Notes: generated by a model not told the origin, from the sequence alone. DNA of 64,000 bases from UBA2040 sp963977135 (GCA_963977135.1 CAXBNN010000001.1:124001-188000), one strand, 5' to 3'. Counted from the stretch's first letter, positions 7,964 through 17,687 are shown. Made by a program: numbers and translations.

Positions 7964-9208
7964 ATGAAAGCAGCACTCATTTCTATAGGCGACGAATTAT
8001 TGATCGGCCAGACGATAAATACCAACGCAGCTTGGTTGGGTAAGGAATTGTCGCAAATTGGTATCCCAATTACAAAAAGTTGGACCATTGCCGATGATCC
8101 TAATGAGATTTGCTCTAGTTTAGACCAATTAATTCCGCAAGTACAATTAATCATATTAACGGGTGGTTTAGGTCCAACGAAAGATGATTTAACGAAACAT
8201 ACTTTAACCAAATATTTCGATACAACGCTTGAAATTAATGAAGTGGTTTTGAGTAGAGTGAAAGATTTTTTTGAGAAAAGAAACCGCGTAATGTTGGATG
8301 TTAACATTCAACAAGCTGCTTTGCCAGTTGCGGCTAAAATCATGCACAACTATCACGGAACTGCATCTGGAATGTGGTTTGAAAAAGAAGGTTGCATAGT
8401 CATAAGTTTGCCGGGTGTTCCCTATGAAATGAAGGGTATTATGACGGATGAGGTTTTTCCGAATTTAAAAAATCGTTTTGAAGCTCAAGAATTGTATTAC
8501 CAAACTTTGATGACGCAAGGAATTGGCGAATCGTATTTGGCGGAAAAAATTGAAGATTGGGAAAATGAAGTTCGAGCAGAAGGTCTAGGATTGGCTTATT
8601 TGCCGTCGCCAGGAACTGTAAAATTGCGTTTGAGTTCAAGAAACGGAAAAACTGATGCCGCCAAAATCCAAACTTATCTGGAGCAAATAATGACCCTTTT
8701 GCCCAATTATGCTTTTTCAATTGGTGAAAGAGTAATTGCTGAGGTTTTGGGTGAATTATTGCTGGAGAAAAAAATGACCATCGGAACGGTAGAAAGTTGC
8801 ACCGGTGGAGCTATCGCTAAAGAATTGGTGGAAATTGCCGGTTCATCATCCTATTACGAAGGAAGCATAGTTGCTTACAGTTACGAAGTAAAAGAATCCC
8901 ATTTGGGCATCAGTCATGAAGAATTGTTAAAGCACGGTGCGGTGAGCGAAAAAGTAGTTTCTCAAATGGCCGAAAGAGGAAGGGAAAAATTAGGCGTAGA
9001 TTTGTGCATTGCAACATCTGGAATTGCTGGTCCGACAGGTGGGTTACCTGAAAAACCAGTAGGTACAGTTTGGATAGCCGTTTCGACTAAAAATAGAGTA
9101 TGGGCGAAGCGTTTTCAATTTGGAGATAATCGAGAAAGAAACATCAGCATGACGGCATTAACTGCCTTAAATATTGCTCGATGTGAGATACTTGGATTAA
9201 ATTCTTAA
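7964..9208 (+). CDS. cinA: CinA family protein (NMN amidohydrolase domain)
   Basis: The 414-residue chain has the two classic parts of long CinA proteins. The N-terminal molybdopterin-binding-like domain (about 1-170) has the motifs SIGDELLIGQTINTNA and LTGGLGPTKDD, and serves as an ADP-ribose pyrophosphatase in characterised members. The C-terminal domain (about 255-412) carries VESCTGGAIA and TSGIAGPTGG, typical of PncC, which converts nicotinamide mononucleotide to nicotinate mononucleotide for NAD recycling. The gene stands alone, after an AT-rich gap with many GAATTACG-like words. Confidence 0.93.
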   Translation: MKAALISIGDELLIGQTINTNAAWLGKELSQIGIPITKSWTIADDPNEICSSLDQLIPQVQLIILTGGLGPTKDDLTKHTLTKYFDTTLEINEVVLSRVKDFFEKRNRVMLDVNIQQAALPVAAKIMHNYHGTASGMWFEKEGCIVISLPGVPYEMKGIMTDEVFPNLKNRFEAQELYYQTLMTQGIGESYLAEKIEDWENEVRAEGLGLAYLPSPGTVKLRLSSRNGKTDAAKIQTYLEQIMTLLPNYAFSIGERVIAEVLGELLLEKKMTIGTVESCTGGAIAKELVEIAGSSSYYEGSIVAYSYEVKESHLGISHEELLKHGAVSEKVVSQMAERGREKLGVDLCIATSGIAGPTGGLPEKPVGTVWIAVSTKNRVWAKRFQFGDNRERNISMTALTALNIARCEILGLNS

Positions 9209-9289
9209 AAAAAAGTAATAATCCTTGGTTATAATTCAAATAATTACTTCCTTTGCACCCCATTTAGAATTTGGAAAAAAGAAAATAAC

Positions 9290-9526
9290 ATGTCACGAGT
9301 TTGTCAATTAACAGGTAAGACGGTAATGGTTGGAAACAATGTTTCTCACTCAAATCGCAAAACGAAACGTAAATTCCTTCCGAATTTGCTAGTAAAAAAG
9401 TTTTATATCCCAGAAGAGGATAGAACTATATCGTTGAAAATTTCAGCATCTGCTTTGCGTACTGTAAACAAGAAAGGAATTTCTGCTTGCATCAAAGAAG
9501 CTCGCGCTAAAGGATTCATGAAGTAA
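9290..9526 (+). CDS. rpmB: 50S ribosomal protein L28
   Basis: The 78 aa begin with SRVCQLTGKTVMVGNNVSHS, the standard start of L28, followed by the basic KTKRKFLPNL segment. It is a structural protein of the large ribosomal subunit. It heads the cluster rpmB-rpmG-DUF4295-ftsY, an order typical of Bacteroidetes. Confidence 0.97.
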   Translation: MSRVCQLTGKTVMVGNNVSHSNRKTKRKFLPNLLVKKFYIPEEDRTISLKISASALRTVNKKGISACIKEARAKGFMK

Positions 9527-9568
9527 TTAATTGCGATTCGCGTTAAAGAACGATAATAAAGTAAAGAA

Positions 9569-9754
9569 ATGGCAAAGTCAAAAGGTAATAGAATCCAAGT
9601 TATATTAGAGTGCACTGAGCACAAAGAGTCTGGTATGGCTGGAACTTCTCGATACATATCGACGAAGAATAGAAAAAACACACCAGAGAGATTGGAAATA
9701 CGTAAGTACAACCCAATTTTGAAGCGTTACACGGTTCATAAAGAAATCAAATAA
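9569..9754 (+). CDS. rpmG: 50S ribosomal protein L33
   Basis: The 61 aa protein begins MAKSKGNRIQVILECTEHK, and the SRYISTKNRKNTPERLEIRKY segment (19-residue core) is diagnostic for L33. Only one cysteine is left in the region where zinc-binding L33 forms carry two CxxC pairs, so this is the zinc-free form. It lies 42 bases after rpmB and 8 bases before the DUF4295 gene. Confidence 0.97.
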   Translation: MAKSKGNRIQVILECTEHKESGMAGTSRYISTKNRKNTPERLEIRKYNPILKRYTVHKEIK

Positions 9755-9762
9755 GTTAAGAC

Positions 9763-9918
9763 ATGGCAAAGAAAGTAGTAGCATCCCTACAAAAAGGTGG
9801 AGGAAAAGAGCACACGAAAGTGATAAACATGTTTAAGAACGATAAAGGTTCTTACAACTTCAAAGAAGAAATTGTACACAACGATAAAGTGAAAGAGTGG
9901 TTTGCTGCTCAAAAATAA
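9763..9918 (+). CDS. DUF4295 family small protein, 51 aa
   Basis: This short gene encodes a lysine-rich protein starting MAKKVVASLQKGGGKEHTKV and ending KVKEWFAAQK. It matches DUF4295, a Bacteroidetes-specific small protein almost always encoded right after rpmG, as here with an 8-base gap. The basic composition and ribosomal neighbours suggest a ribosome-associated role, but no function is established. A terminator follows 23 bases later. Confidence 0.9.
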   Translation: MAKKVVASLQKGGGKEHTKVINMFKNDKGSYNFKEEIVHNDKVKEWFAAQK

Positions 9919-9941
9919 TTGTTGTTTAACATAGTTTTTAG

Positions 9942-9975
9942 AAGCCTTCGGACATTTGTTCGAAGGCTTTTTCTA
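9942..9975 (+). terminator. rho-independent terminator after rpmB-rpmG-DUF4295
   Basis: A perfect 9-base stem (9942-9950 with 9961-9969) with a 10-base loop is followed by T-rich sequence. It separates the ribosomal protein genes from ftsY and overlaps the ftsY promoter by two bases. Confidence 0.85.
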
Positions 9976-9981
9976 TTTTTG
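9974..9981 (+). promoter_or_regulatory. predicted -7 box of ftsY, TATTTTTG
   Basis: An exact TAnnTTTG match ends five bases before the ftsY ATG, so transcription should begin at or next to the start codon. It lies directly behind the preceding terminator, which supports separate transcription of ftsY. Confidence 0.55.
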
Positions 9982-9986
9982 CACAT

Positions 9987-10940
9987 ATGGCATTCTTCGG
10001 ATTATTTTCAAAAGAGAAAAAAGAGACTCTTGACAAAGGATTAGAAAAAACAAAACAGAGTTTTCTAACCAAACTTACCCGCACCATCGTAGGAAAATCC
10101 AAAGTAGATGATGAGGTTCTCGATAATTTAGAAGAAGTCTTAATCTCTTCTGACGTAGGAGTTGAAACCACCTTGAAAATTATCGATAGAATTCAAGAAC
10201 GTGTTTCAAGAGACAAAGTCTTAGGAACGGATGAACTCAATACAATTCTAAGAGAAGAAATCGCATCCTTATTGGAAGAAAACAATGTAGGAATCACAAC
10301 GGATTTCAATATTGCCAAGCAAGGAGAACATCCACATGTAATTATGGTTGTCGGTGTCAACGGTGTTGGTAAAACAACGACTATCGGAAAATTGGCGCAT
10401 CAATTTAAATCGGCTGGTAAAAGCGTAGTTCTTGGCGCTTCGGATACTTTCCGTGCAGCTGCAGTTGATCAATTGATTATTTGGGCTGAAAGAGTAGGTG
10501 TACCGATCGTTCAACAAGGAATGAATGCTGATCCAGCTTCCGTTGCTTTCGACACCTTACAATCCGCTAAAGCGCAAAATGCCGATGTGGTTATAATTGA
10601 TACTGCAGGACGTTTGCACAATAAAGTTAATTTGATGAACGAGTTGAGTAAAATCAAACGTGTAATGGACAAAGTCGTTCCTGGAGCACCACACGAGATT
10701 TTGTTGGTACTTGATGGTTCAACAGGTCAAAATGCATTTGAGCAAGCCAAACAGTTCTCCTTGGCCACAGAAATAAACGCTTTGGCAATCACAAAACTTG
10801 ACGGAACAGCGAAAGGCGGAGTTGTTATCGGGATTTCTGATCAAATGAAAATTCCAGTGAAATACATTGGAGTAGGAGAAGGAATGAATGATTTGCAAGT
10901 CTTTAACAAAAACGAATTTGTTGATTCTCTCTTTTCATAA
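9987..10940 (+). CDS. ftsY: signal recognition particle receptor FtsY
   Basis: FtsY is the GTPase receptor that docks the signal recognition particle and its ribosome at the inner membrane. The 317 aa comprise a short N-terminal helical part and the NG domain. The P-loop GVNGVGKTTT is near residue 125, DTAGRLHNK near 205 and TKLDGTAKGG near 270. The long acidic A domain of E. coli FtsY is missing, as is common outside enterobacteria. A small membrane protein gene follows 15 bases later. Confidence 0.97.
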   Translation: MAFFGLFSKEKKETLDKGLEKTKQSFLTKLTRTIVGKSKVDDEVLDNLEEVLISSDVGVETTLKIIDRIQERVSRDKVLGTDELNTILREEIASLLEENNVGITTDFNIAKQGEHPHVIMVVGVNGVGKTTTIGKLAHQFKSAGKSVVLGASDTFRAAAVDQLIIWAERVGVPIVQQGMNADPASVAFDTLQSAKAQNADVVIIDTAGRLHNKVNLMNELSKIKRVMDKVVPGAPHEILLVLDGSTGQNAFEQAKQFSLATEINALAITKLDGTAKGGVVIGISDQMKIPVKYIGVGEGMNDLQVFNKNEFVDSLFS

Positions 10941-10955
10941 ATAAAAACAAAAGTC

Positions 10956-11303
10956 ATGGGCGAAGATTACGATAAAATAATATCCATTTTGGCCTATATT
11001 CCATTCATTGGATGGATAATCGCGTTAATTCTAAACAGTGACAAAGCTGCTGACGAAAAATCATACAACGCTTTTCATTTGCGTCAGGGTCTAGGCCTTT
11101 TTATCGTTTACTTAATCTACTCTTTGTTGAGCTGGTTAATTACTTGGATTCCATACTTAGGCATTTTCGCAGATAGAGTTATAGTTTTCATTTTTATAAT
11201 CATCGCTATAATGGGAATTTTAAATGCGTCAAAGGGTATGAAGAAACCGCTACCGCTTTTCGGTGAGAAAGTTGATGCTGTTTTAGCTGGAGCTTTCGAA
11301 TAG
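10956..11303 (+). CDS. small membrane protein, DUF4870/Tic20-like
   Basis: The 115 aa contain three hydrophobic segments (about residues 10-27, 46-68, 72-92). The cytoplasmic-type stretch NAFHLRQGLGLF between the first two resembles DUF4870/Tic20-like proteins, which have a conserved FHxRQ motif. No function is established. It lies 15 bases behind ftsY and is probably co-transcribed. It ends two bases before the end of the convergent leucine-rich-repeat gene. Confidence 0.75.
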   Translation: MGEDYDKIISILAYIPFIGWIIALILNSDKAADEKSYNAFHLRQGLGLFIVYLIYSLLSWLITWIPYLGIFADRVIVFIFIIIAIMGILNASKGMKKPLPLFGEKVDAVLAGAFE

Positions 11304-11305
11304 AG

Positions 11306-12859
11306 TTAATCCGTAACAATCATAAGTGGTTTTTTCTTGGTTGGAATATAACCTATCAATCGGGTTTGGTCTTTTGAAACCCAAATGCCCCAAATGGATG
11401 GAAGTCGATAAAGACTAGCAGGTATTCTACTCAATGGATTCGAATATATTTCCAACGAATGAAGCTTTTTCAATTTCTGCATTTTCTTCGGAAGCTTCTT
11501 TAAATTGTTATCGCCGATATGCAGGCCATATAAATTTTTAAGCTGAACTATTGACTCTGGAAGAGAGTCCAAATGATTATTATATAGGCTCAATTCCTCC
11601 AGTTTTTTTAGTTTACCTATGTCGCTTGGTAAAGAATGAATATTGTTTTTGAAAAGCGATAAATTTACTAATTCTTGCATTCTTCCGATTGAATTTGGTA
11701 CAGCTTCTAGTTCGTTTTCTGAAATACTCATTTTTGTCACCAGTGGCAATTCGAACAGTGAATTTGGGATAGAGCGAAGCTTGTTATTAAATAGGTAAAC
11801 TGTTTCGAGTTTCTTTAGATTGGTGAAATCAATAGGTAATTCCTTTAGCTGATTTTTCGTAAGGGAAAAATGTTTAAGATTTGTGCAATTTTCAATAGAA
11901 CTTGGAAAAGAAGTCAAATTGCAATGGTCAAATTGAATTATTTCTAGAGCCCTCAAATCGCCTAAATTGCTCGGTACATAATTCAAATTTCGATTTCCAG
12001 CTATGACTAGCTTTTTTAATTTTGTACAATTGGTGATAGCTTCAGGCAAACGAAGATGTTGATTTCCATTCAGATCTAGGACTTCGAGTTGCGTTAGTAG
12101 AGCAATTTCATCAGGAATCTCAATAATAGGATTGTAAACAACCGTCAAATTAATTAAATTTTTACAAGCAAAAACAGATGCTGGAATTTCAGAAATAGCA
12201 TTGTCTCTAAGCTTGATAACCTTAAGGTTTGGTGTGTTTGAGAAATCAAAAGTTATGTCTTTGGAAGAATATATTTCAATCGATTCAAGGAAAGGGTTAC
12301 GCAAGACTTCATCGACTATATTTTGATTTGGCCGCATGAGATAAACCGTCTTTAAGTTTTTCAATTGTGAGATTCCTGATATAGAATAGCCATTTGAAAA
12401 ACCTTGGCCGAAATTTATATACAACTCTTCCAGATTCGTGAGATTTTGAAAACCTTCGTTTACAAGAATATTAAGAGATTGATTTGACTTTATAGTAAGG
12501 GAAAGTTGTTTTAAAGATTTCATTGAAAAAATCTCAGCATTCGGAATATTCGAATAGACGCTCTCAAGCTTGTTCAAATTTTTAATCTCAGCCGGAAGAA
12601 CATAAGCTTTTTCGGATTGCTCATATTGGTTGTGCGTGAAACTAAGTGACCTCAAATTCTTAAAGTTGACAATCCGTTCATCCAGCAGTTTTATCGGTGA
12701 CAAACAATAGCCCATTCCATTTTCAATATGGATTGATTCGTAATTCTTAGAGTAAAAAAGAGGAGGTAATGTATCGCACAGTCCAAGATTAATGGATCGT
12801 TGTCCATCAATTTGAATCAACGAAAATAAAGCCAGAAAAAACAAGATAAACTTATACAT
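11306..12859 (-). CDS. secreted leucine-rich-repeat protein, 517 aa
   Basis: A signal peptide (about residues 1-19) is followed by leucine-rich repeats of about 23 residues through most of the chain. The later ones have the regular form L..L..L.L..N.L..LP..I. This matches the bacterial or plant-intracellular LRR type. Such proteins bind other proteins, and here the location is outside the cytoplasm. No lipobox and no C-terminal type IX sorting domain are visible, so its final place is unclear. The neighbours give no functional hint. Confidence 0.85.
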   Translation of the reverse strand: MYKFILFFLALFSLIQIDGQRSINLGLCDTLPPLFYSKNYESIHIENGMGYCLSPIKLLDERIVNFKNLRSLSFTHNQYEQSEKAYVLPAEIKNLNKLESVYSNIPNAEIFSMKSLKQLSLTIKSNQSLNILVNEGFQNLTNLEELYINFGQGFSNGYSISGISQLKNLKTVYLMRPNQNIVDEVLRNPFLESIEIYSSKDITFDFSNTPNLKVIKLRDNAISEIPASVFACKNLINLTVVYNPIIEIPDEIALLTQLEVLDLNGNQHLRLPEAITNCTKLKKLVIAGNRNLNYVPSNLGDLRALEIIQFDHCNLTSFPSSIENCTNLKHFSLTKNQLKELPIDFTNLKKLETVYLFNNKLRSIPNSLFELPLVTKMSISENELEAVPNSIGRMQELVNLSLFKNNIHSLPSDIGKLKKLEELSLYNNHLDSLPESIVQLKNLYGLHIGDNNLKKLPKKMQKLKKLHSLEIYSNPLSRIPASLYRLPSIWGIWVSKDQTRLIGYIPTKKKPLMIVTD

Positions 12860-13004
12860 GGTTCACCAAAATAGTTAAGAATTGACAGAAAAACGATATT
12901 TTAGGCTGAATCTGTATTGATTTATTGAATTTTAACAAGATATATTTTAAACTTAGTTAGTACTTTCAGAGCTGCTTAAATGCGTTTTAAACAAAGTAAA
13001 TTAC

Positions 13005-14033
13005 ATGAGAAAAGTTTTTAGTTGGTCAGTTTTATGCACTCTATCCTTATTGCTCTTTGCGTGTTCAGATTCCAGCAACAAAAAGTCTTCAGGAACCATA
13101 ACTTCCAAGACAGAAAATAGTGATGTTGAAGTGAAGGACTTGAAATTGCAATTGATTGATGAATTTGGACCTTATCAGGAAAATATAACTGAAGACAATA
13201 AACGACTTTACAGAGCATATAATAGAGCCATGAAACTTTGGGATACACCATTTCATGAAGTAAATATCCCAACTCGATATGGAAATGCTCATATTATCGT
13301 TACTGGACCAAAAAGCGGAAAAAAATTAGTGCTTTTGCACGGATTGAATGCGACATCTACGATGTGGTATCCAAATATCATGGAATTATCTAAGGACTTT
13401 AGAGTATATTCTATAGATTTCCTATTAGATCCAAGTAAGTCTAACTATAATGAAGAAGCAGAAAGTTTAGATGCTGTGATGTTATGGCATGATGATATTT
13501 TTAGAAAATTAAAATTGGATACGTTTAGCTTGGTTGGGGCTTCTCGCGGAGGTTGGTTAGCAGTAAACATAGCAGTAGGAGGAAAGTATGCTATTGAGAA
13601 ATTAGTACTTCTTAGTCCAGCTCAAACTTTCACCTGGATGCCGCATAGTACTGATATGTTTAAAAACATTCAGTATTCCTTTGCGCCGAAACGCAAGAAG
13701 TTTAGAGAAATATTGAGTACTCTTTCTTCTAACGTCGATAATATTGATCAATCTTTTATTGACTTACACTTTATAGCTACTAAAAATGCAAAAATCAGTA
13801 AGTTTATGGTGCAGATGCGACCATTTTCCAACGAGAAATTTGAATCACTTTCTATGCCAACCTTGCTTCTAATTGGCGATGATGATTTATTCAATCAAGA
13901 AAAATCTATAGAAAAGGCTAGGGAACTTATCCCCAATGTTGAGACAAAAAAGATTAAAAATGCAGGACATTTTCTTTCTATTGATCAAGCAAATACTGTG
14001 AATCGCTTGATGCTTGAGTTCTTAATGAAATAA
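13005..14033 (+). CDS. alpha/beta hydrolase lipoprotein
   Basis: The N-terminal signal ends in a lipobox, LLFACS, with the cysteine at about residue 20, so this is a lipoprotein. After a linker of about 65 residues comes an alpha/beta hydrolase fold. It has the oxyanion segment LLHGLNAT (about 110-117), the nucleophile elbow GASRGG (serine near 179), an acidic residue in LLIGDDDLF (near 289), and the catalytic histidine in NAGHFLS (near 322). The substrate is unknown. It converges on the receptor gene at 14041 with only seven bases between the two stops. Confidence 0.87.
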   Translation: MRKVFSWSVLCTLSLLLFACSDSSNKKSSGTITSKTENSDVEVKDLKLQLIDEFGPYQENITEDNKRLYRAYNRAMKLWDTPFHEVNIPTRYGNAHIIVTGPKSGKKLVLLHGLNATSTMWYPNIMELSKDFRVYSIDFLLDPSKSNYNEEAESLDAVMLWHDDIFRKLKLDTFSLVGASRGGWLAVNIAVGGKYAIEKLVLLSPAQTFTWMPHSTDMFKNIQYSFAPKRKKFREILSTLSSNVDNIDQSFIDLHFIATKNAKISKFMVQMRPFSNEKFESLSMPTLLLIGDDDLFNQEKSIEKARELIPNVETKKIKNAGHFLSIDQANTVNRLMLEFLMK

Positions 14034-14040
14034 GTGAACT

Positions 14041-16413
14041 TTAATGATGTCCTCCACCAGAGTAAGACATCGCTTCACCTTTTCCAAAACTATAGCTAAA
14101 ACCTAAAGTGACAAAAGTTCCTCTTTTTGAAAAGCTGTAAACGGAATAGGTAGCTTGGTTGATATAGTTTTCACGAATTCTTGAAGCAAAAATATCACGA
14201 ACCGAAAAATTGATTACTCCTTTTCCTTTCCAAATTCGCTTTCTCAAACCTGCATCAGCAAATGGAAAACCAGAAGTTGTTCCTTGAATCGTTTTAACTT
14301 TTGATTCATAGTTTCCTGAAAATTCTATGTCTAAGCCCCATTTCAACTTAAATTTGGTGGTTAACTTGGCTGAATATTGATCGCCCGAAAAGTCAAAGTT
14401 TTGAGTTTCGAACGTTCCTTTTCTATTGAATTTACCGTAGTTAAAATCTCCGTTGGCAGTAAACCATTTGTTCGCGACGTATTTCCAGTTTACCTCAAAA
14501 CCAATTTTTTGGTTGGTTCCTACATTCTCAGGTCGAACGGTTGTAACGCCATCATTAAACGAAAAAATTGTCTCTTTAACATCCGTTGTGTACAGATAAT
14601 AAACACTACTGTTCAACGTCAGCTTTTTCATGTAGAATATACTCGTCAATTCATACGAATCAGCAAACTCAGGCATTAAGTTTGGATTACCCGTTCGTAT
14701 ATTGAAATTGTTTCGAATGTTGAAAAACGGATTCAAATCCCACAATCGTGGACGGAATATTCGTTTTGAATAACCCGCTTGAAATTGAATTTTATTTGAA
14801 ACTTTATACGAAGTATGTATCGATGGGAATAAATTCGTGTAATTGCGATTGTTCTCTTGATTCGTGTTCGTCAATACCGTTATTAAATCGGTGTTTTCTG
14901 CTCGAAGTCCAAGTTTTAATCCCCATTTTGAGCCTTCATAAGAACCAGTTAAATAACCAGCCAATACTTTTTGATTGAATTCAAAATTGTTGGTAAGACT
15001 AGAATCTTCAACAAATCCAATAGTTTCTAGGTTGTAAACGGCGTAATCGTTCCCAACATCATTGATGTCATACATTGCACCGGTTTCTAGTGTGAACTTA
15101 TTTTTAAATGGGTTGACGTAATCAATTTTATACGTTTGATCTGACTGGTAAAATTTCGTTTCAGTTTGCTGATTAGCGAAAATGTTCTCTCCAATTATCG
15201 GGGTATTTGTAAAATCGGACGATTGATCTTTTCCAAAATATCTTCCCAAAGCGCTAATGTTAAACGTATGCTCTTTGTTGTTTTTGAACTGTTTTTTGTA
15301 TTGTAAATCGTATTGATACTTCGGGTTAAGCGCAGAAGTTACCTCTGTTCGTTGATATTGATTCGTCAGTGCTCCTGAACCATCATATATGTAAAAATTA
15401 TTTTCAGATGGCTGTTGTTCAACTTCATACGCAAAATTTCCAGAAAGCGTAAGTGTATTCAAATCGTTGATGTAATAGTCTGTACCCAAAGTTAAATTGT
15501 AAAAATATTCATTTCGGTAGCCGGTTCCGTCACTTACAATTGAGCTTGAATTGATCAAGTTTTTGTTTTCCCCTTTGCTGTATTCAGGCATAGAACGATA
15601 GCCAGCACCGAATTGAGTAAATAGGTTCAATTTTTTTGTTCGGTAGTTAATCGTTCCACCAATTGAATGATTGTGAGGAATACCAGTATTCAAAGAGATA
15701 GAACCGTTGAAACCTTTGTTTTCCTCTTTTTTCAGAATGATGTTCAATATTCCGGAAGTTCCACTAGCATCGTATTTCGCTGATGGATTGGTAATTACTT
15801 CAATGGATTCTATCATGTCTGCCGTTATAGTTCCCAATGCTTTACTTGGATCATCCGACAAAACAGATGGTTTGCCATTAATCAAAATTTGTACACCTGA
15901 ATTTCCTCTTAGCTTAATGTTTCCTTCTATATCGACTGTTACAGAAGGCACGTGACCCAGCACATCTAGCGCCCCCATTCCTGTTGTGCCTATGTCTGAC
16001 CCGACATTGAAAACACGTTTATCGAGTTTGAATTCCATTGTGGATTTTTCGGCAGTAACTTGGACTTCGCCAATATTTTGAGTCATCGATTTTAAAGAAA
16101 CGATTCCAATATTTAAAACTGGACCGGGCTCGTTTAATTCGCGAATCACATTTTCTTCGTATCCCATAAAGGTAATTCGGAGATAGATGTCAGTGGAGTC
16201 AGTTCTTAGGCTGAATTCACCCAAATCATTCGTGGTTGTTCCTGTAACAGGTCTGTCAGTTGTATTCGAAAGTAAAACTACTGTGGCATAAGGTATAGGT
16301 TCTTCACTTGTCAAGTCAATAACACTGCCAGAGTACATTTTCCCTTGAGCAAATGTGTTAACACTAAACAATAAAAATCCAATTATGGCAAATAATTTCC
16401 AGCTACTTTTCAT
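14041..16413 (-). CDS. TonB-dependent receptor-like outer membrane beta-barrel protein
   Basis: I place the start at 16413 rather than at the longer 16587, because the shorter form begins with a clear signal peptide (MKSSWKLFAIIGFLLFSVNT, then cleavage after FAQ) and a promoter box lies at 16488-16495, inside the longer reading. The mature protein has a carboxypeptidase-regulatory-like domain (about 25-110), a plug-like domain (about 125-225) with the LRGNSGVQILINGKPS segment, and a long outer-membrane barrel to residue 790. This layout is the Bacteroidetes 'outer membrane beta-barrel family' relative of TonB receptors. No SusD-like partner is adjacent, so the ligand is unknown. Confidence 0.9.
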   Translation of the reverse strand: MKSSWKLFAIIGFLLFSVNTFAQGKMYSGSVIDLTSEEPIPYATVVLLSNTTDRPVTGTTTNDLGEFSLRTDSTDIYLRITFMGYEENVIRELNEPGPVLNIGIVSLKSMTQNIGEVQVTAEKSTMEFKLDKRVFNVGSDIGTTGMGALDVLGHVPSVTVDIEGNIKLRGNSGVQILINGKPSVLSDDPSKALGTITADMIESIEVITNPSAKYDASGTSGILNIILKKEENKGFNGSISLNTGIPHNHSIGGTINYRTKKLNLFTQFGAGYRSMPEYSKGENKNLINSSSIVSDGTGYRNEYFYNLTLGTDYYINDLNTLTLSGNFAYEVEQQPSENNFYIYDGSGALTNQYQRTEVTSALNPKYQYDLQYKKQFKNNKEHTFNISALGRYFGKDQSSDFTNTPIIGENIFANQQTETKFYQSDQTYKIDYVNPFKNKFTLETGAMYDINDVGNDYAVYNLETIGFVEDSSLTNNFEFNQKVLAGYLTGSYEGSKWGLKLGLRAENTDLITVLTNTNQENNRNYTNLFPSIHTSYKVSNKIQFQAGYSKRIFRPRLWDLNPFFNIRNNFNIRTGNPNLMPEFADSYELTSIFYMKKLTLNSSVYYLYTTDVKETIFSFNDGVTTVRPENVGTNQKIGFEVNWKYVANKWFTANGDFNYGKFNRKGTFETQNFDFSGDQYSAKLTTKFKLKWGLDIEFSGNYESKVKTIQGTTSGFPFADAGLRKRIWKGKGVINFSVRDIFASRIRENYINQATYSVYSFSKRGTFVTLGFSYSFGKGEAMSYSGGGHH

Positions 16414-16487
16414 TCCTCTTTTATAACCTTTCGGCTCTTTTATATACAAAACACTAACAGCACAACTACTGTTTAGGTTCAGTTGTG

Positions 16488-16495
16488 CAAAAATA
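16488..16495 (-). promoter_or_regulatory. predicted -7 box, TATTTTTG, for the receptor at 14041-16413
   Basis: The minus strand reads TATTTTTG followed by CAC, an exact TAnnTTTG match, about 74 bases before the chosen start. It supports the shorter start of the receptor gene. No clear -33 TTG is seen. Confidence 0.45.
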
Positions 16496-16611
16496 GTTGT
16501 CTTTTCTAACATCTTACCATATAGACGAGGCTTGATGTGCAAACCTTCGTTAAAGGATGTTAAAAGCGTTCTAAAAGAAATTTTCAAAGAATGATTAAAA
16601 GGAATGCAAAG

Positions 16612-17298
16612 TTATTTCTCGGCTTTTAATTTGTAAAACAAACTCAGTGTAAATGATTGTCGGATTGATTTTGCATTGGCTTCTAACTTTTCAAATTCTT
16701 TCGACAAGCCAAGTAAAACATTGTATCGTGGTTCTAAAATAAATTTTCCAAAGACAAATTCGTAACCAAGGCTTGCTGTCCCGTAATAATTTAAAGGTTT
16801 TACAAAACCATCTATATCTTTCAAGTTACTTTTAGAAGAATTGATACCTGGTGGGTTTGTCATTGCTGACCAAGATGAATTTTCTCCCGATAAGCGATTG
16901 GCAATATTGATATTCAATCCTAATCCAACACTGATAGTTGCATGTGTCAGAAATCGAAAATTGAATGGGTAAACTTGTAAATCGAGAACATTTTTTGTGA
17001 TGGAACCTTGAGTTGTCGAACTTCCGCCATTTCCGCCATCTCTTGTGAAAAAGTCACCTCCATATTGTTCAAATCCAATGTAAAATTTAAAGTTAAAAGA
17101 GGTGTCCAATCGAATGTCTTTTATCTCCAAACCAGCGCGATAAGTATTTTGTTTGTGGTATTCACTAAAAAAATGACCACCGGAATCATTTCTATCATAA
17201 AATCTTCCGAAACCACCGCCAGCAGTCAACCCAAGATTTTGTTGGAAAGATTGAAAGCTTAATAATAGAACTGTAAATAGGAGTAAAGTGGTTTTCAT
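16612..17298 (-). CDS. secreted outer-membrane beta-barrel-like protein, 228 aa
   Basis: A signal peptide (about 1-19) is followed by alternating hydrophobic strands with many aromatic and glycine residues (for example LGLTAGGGFGRFYD, ISVGLGLNINI and ASLGYEFVFGKFILEPRYN), ending in SFTLSLFYKLKAEK. This suggests a small outer-membrane barrel. The specific family is not recognised. It lies upstream of the receptor gene on the same strand with a 198-base gap, and that receptor has its own promoter. Confidence 0.75.
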   Translation of the reverse strand: MKTTLLLFTVLLLSFQSFQQNLGLTAGGGFGRFYDRNDSGGHFFSEYHKQNTYRAGLEIKDIRLDTSFNFKFYIGFEQYGGDFFTRDGGNGGSSTTQGSITKNVLDLQVYPFNFRFLTHATISVGLGLNINIANRLSGENSSWSAMTNPPGINSSKSNLKDIDGFVKPLNYYGTASLGYEFVFGKFILEPRYNVLLGLSKEFEKLEANAKSIRQSFTLSLFYKLKAEK

Positions 17299-17379
17299 TA
17301 GGAAGCCATTTATTAAAATAACGCAGTAAAATCATTTGCCGTTGGAAGGAAAACCAAAAAGCCAATACGTTCTTTTCCC

Positions 17380-17625
17380 TTAAAACTTTTTTAGTTCACA
17401 ATATGATTCACTGAAGTAGTATCCATATTTCATTTTGCTATATTCCTCACATTCTATATTGGCCTTCTTTCTCGTGTCTTTTATGGTAAACCTTTCCACT
17501 TCTCCACCAATACTTGAACAAACACAAGTATGGTTTTTTTTGCAACTTGCTAAGAGGGTGGTAACGATAAAAAGGTAGGAGAACAGTTGTTTCAAATTTC
17601 TTTTGATTGATTTAATGGAAAACAA
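17380..17625 (-). CDS. small cysteine-containing lipoprotein, 81 aa
   Basis: A hydrophobic N-terminus ends in the lipobox TLLASC (cysteine near residue 28), followed by KKNHTCVCSS. Four further cysteines occur in the short mature chain, so disulfides are likely. This is a typical small Bacteroidetes lipoprotein of unknown function. The exact start is uncertain because several codons upstream of the hydrophobic stretch could serve. Confidence 0.65.
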   Translation of the reverse strand: MFSIKSIKRNLKQLFSYLFIVTTLLASCKKNHTCVCSSIGGEVERFTIKDTRKKANIECEEYSKMKYGYYFSESYCELKKF

Positions 17626-17687
17626 TTTTAGCGATCTTTCTCAGCAACCCAAATATAAAAAACTTTCCGCAGAAAGTTTAGCCCTTT

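Noticed and set aside
16414..16587. 58 extra N-terminal residues of the receptor at 14041
   Set aside because: The clear signal peptide begins at 16413 and a promoter box lies inside the extra part.
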